Notes under the pieces: model-generated | What the model was told of the DNA's origin: nothing | What the model saw: only the letters and a program-made list of their open reading frames with translations | Database searches by the model: none | Source: Legionella_C dresdenensis | GTDB lineage: Bacteria > Pseudomonadota > Gammaproteobacteria > Legionellales > Legionellaceae | Reading direction: 5' to 3' | DNA: 64,000 nt | NCBI RefSeq assembly: GCF_042649825.1 | Contig: NZ_JBHSAB010000010.1 | Span: forward strand, 1 to 64,000 | In this document: positions 62,452 to 64,000 of the stretch, piece by piece | Position numbering within the stretch: position 1 is the first letter of the stretch | Layout: each line of letters opens with the position of its first letter | Position numbers and translations under genes: made by a program

Positions 62452-63355
62452 GATTTATAACATCCAGAAAAAGTTCTTCCAGGCGGTTTGTTTTATTACG
62501 CAGGCTGCGGATACGCAAGCCATTTTGACTAAGCAGCGCAAAAACCTCATTCAGGCTTACCTGATTATCGACCCGTAATTCAAAGGTATTGGAATCAATC
62601 AGCGCCGCTTCGTAGGGCGGCATGACGGGTAAGGTCTGTATCGTGTTTTCCGTCGTAAATACAAAGGTCTGATGAGTGAGGGTGCTGAGCAGATTTTTCA
62701 TTGAGCTGTTACGCAATATCTGGCCACGATCAATAATCGCAATATTTTTACAAAGCTGTTCCGCTTCCTCCAGATAATGGGTAGTCAGGATAATCGTAGT
62801 GCCTTGTGCATTAGTACGAGTCAGGAACTCCCACATACTACGTCGAATTTCAATATCAACGCCAGCTGTCGGTTCATCCAGAATTAATACTTTCGGATTA
62901 TGAATTAATGCCCGCGCAATCATCAATCGCCTTTTCATGCCGCCTGAAAGATGGCGAACTATCTCTTTACGTTTATCCCATAATCCCAACTGCTCTAGCA
63001 AATTATTAGCGCGGATTTTGGCTTCGAGGTAGGGAATACCATAAAAGCCGGCCTGGTTAATTAATATCTGAAAGCAATTTTCAAATATATTAAGGTTAAA
63101 TTCCTGCGGCACCAGCCCAATGCATGCCTTAGCCGATGCGGTTTCAGTATCCAAATCATAGCCGCAAATCGAAATTGTACCCGTGGTTTTGCTAAGCAGG
63201 GTGGTGATTAATCCTATTGTCGTTGATTTGCCTGCGCCATTTGCACCCAGCAAGGCAAAAAAATCACCCGTTTTGACGGTTAAGTCAATCCCCTTTAAGG
63301 CTTCAACTCCATTGTTATAAACTTTGCGGAGCTGTTTAATTTCTAGCGCATGCAT
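62441..63355 (-). CDS. yadG: ABC transporter ATP-binding protein
   Basis: A roughly 304-residue ATPase. Walker A GANGAGKSTTIGL, the Q-loop VPQEFNLNIFEN, signature LSGGMKRRLMIARAL, Walker B VLILDEPTAGVD, and H in LTTHYLEEAEQ. The C-terminal 80 residues are the usual DrrA/NodI-type extension. The start is the Met at 63355; a TTG at 63385 is possible, but no clear ribosome binding site supports either. It forms a pair with the ABC-2 permease. Confidence 0.93.
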   Translation of the reverse strand: MHALEIKQLRKVYNNGVEALKGIDLTVKTGDFFALLGANGAGKSTTIGLITTLLSKTTGTISICGYDLDTETASAKACIGLVPQEFNLNIFENCFQILINQAGFYGIPYLEAKIRANNLLEQLGLWDKRKEIVRHLSGGMKRRLMIARALIHNPKVLILDEPTAGVDIEIRRSMWEFLTRTNAQGTTIILTTHYLEEAEQLCKNIAIIDRGQILRNSSMKNLLSTLTHQTFVFTTENTIQTLPVMPPYEAALIDSNTFELRVDNQVSLNEVFALLSQNGLRIRSLRNKTNRLEELFLDVINHDH

Positions 63356-63458
63356 AAGTAGTTCAGATCTAATAATAATATTCAACTATACCCGTTATAA
63401 ATCAATTACGCTAGAAACTACTTGCTATAGGCTTGAACCATACTACTACCAGAGATAG

Positions 63459-63640
63459 ATTGCACCCTCTCCCGTATCGGGAGAGGGCTGGGGAGAGGGT
63501 AAAATTGCACCCTCTCCCGTATCGGGAGAGGGCTGGGGAGAGGGTAAAATTGCACCCTCTCCCGTATCGGGAGAGGGCTGGGGAGAGGGTAAAATTGCAC
63601 CCTCTCCCATATCGGGAGAGGGCTGGGGAGAGGGTAAAAA
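63459..63640. repeat. Palindrome array C, four exact 45-bp units
   Basis: Units at 63459, 63504, 63549 and 63594. Each reads ATTGCACC, then the palindrome CTCTCCCGTATCGGGAGAG, then GGCTGGGGAGAGGGTAAA. The fourth has a CATATC variant. The array fills most of the gap between the ABC gene and the oxygenase gene. 45 is a multiple of three, so both strands show artefact reading frames. Confidence 0.95.
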
Positions 63641-63652
63641 TTAAGAAATAAG

Positions 63653-64000
63653 CTAGTATAACGAGTCTCTGGTTTTAAACCAGCCGGCAATACTCAATCG
63701 TGTTTTATGAGTAGTACAGACTTCATGCGGCAAATTGCTGGTAAAGCAAACCAGATGATTAAAATGTGGTTGTACCGTGGCGAGTAACTGATCTTCGGGA
63801 TTATAAATTTTCAGCTCGCCGCCATCCGCTGATTGCCAATCCTGATTTAAATAATACACACAGGAAATCCGGCGCTGTTTTTTATTCTGAAACTGATCAC
63901 TGTGCTTTTTGTAAAAAGTTCCAGCTTTGTAACAGGCAAAATGGCTCTCAAAGCTGGCCAGGCCAAGAAAAAGCTCCCGGTTAAGTGTTTCTGAGACTTG
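63653..64000 (-). CDS. 2OG-Fe(II) oxygenase, C-terminal part (5' end outside window)
   Basis: The frame is open from 64000 down to the TAA at 63653-63655, about 115 residues. The iron site is HxD in FYKKHSDQF and the distal His in LPHEVC, and an Arg in THKTRLSIAGWF binds 2-oxoglutarate. This is the prolyl-4-hydroxylase-like type. The internal GTG at 63859 is not the start, because the HxD lies upstream of it. The N-terminus is cut by the window. Confidence 0.85.
   Translation of the reverse strand, partial: QVSETLNRELFLGLASFESHFACYKAGTFYKKHSDQFQNKKQRRISCVYYLNQDWQSADGGELKIYNPEDQLLATVQPHFNHLVCFTSNLPHEVCTTHKTRLSIAGWFKTRDSLY

Noticed and set aside
63459..63640. CRISPR-like array of regular 45-bp repeats
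   Set aside because: The whole unit is identical between copies with no unique spacers, and no cas genes are near. It is a simple tandem palindrome array.

Overview
The window reads as a chromosomal segment of a Legionella species or close relative (Gammaproteobacteria, Legionellales). Evidence: ribosomal proteins and Fur that look Legionella-like from memory, a 100-residue S14 that keeps four zinc-ligand cysteines, a DotI/IcmL-family protein, a gene set suited to the very-long-chain fatty acids known from Legionella lipid A, and several proteins that look like Dot/Icm effectors. No database search was possible, so genus-level placement is an inference.

Layout. 1-14104: the 3' end of tuf, then the complete S10, spc and alpha ribosomal operons in canonical order (rpsJ to rplQ, with secY, rpmJ and rpoA), closed by a strong rho-independent terminator. 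14214-18440: DUF2845 protein, PhnZ-like HD protein, solute-binding protein, ssb and an MFS transporter. 18596-24129: enoyl-reductase-like SDR, long acyl carrier protein, double-hotdog dehydratase, an intact ketosynthase, a ketosynthase without the active cysteine, and an LpxL-family acyltransferase. This is the parts list for a dedicated very-long-chain acyl chain and its transfer to lipid A. 24171-33521: a papain-like-fold effector candidate, a palindrome array, and a 2494-residue helical protein. 33553-37236: trkH, trkA, dapF. 37231-38345: a tandem array whose units each carry a copy of the dapF start region plus a pair of palindromes; it contains an assembly gap of Ns.

38453-42195: esterase, ratA, rnfH, bamE (divergent), fur and a HerA-like ATPase. 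42166-46272: a tightly coupled four-gene operon (C39-like peptidase, RLAN-RimK-type ATP-grasp ligase, GCS2-type ligase, N-formylglutamate amidohydrolase-like) that probably makes and trims an unknown amide-linked product. 46442-53983: a membrane diguanylate cyclase, a kinase-fold effector candidate, a second protein with a C-terminal membrane module like that of the 24.3-25.7 kb protein, a DUF4442 protein, a BON-domain protein and an IcmL-like protein. 54121-60889: uvrA, thiE, thiM, thiD, LemA and an HtpX-like protease. 60952-64000: an unknown protein, an ABC-2 exporter pair, a third palindrome array (four exact 45-bp units) and the C-terminal part of a 2OG-Fe(II) oxygenase.

Two repeat systems run through the window: GAGAGGG-type palindromes in three arrays of different period, and short dispersed palindromes (GTTGGGTC/GACCCAAC and the related GGGCTTTAAAGCCC type) lying almost always just 3' of genes.
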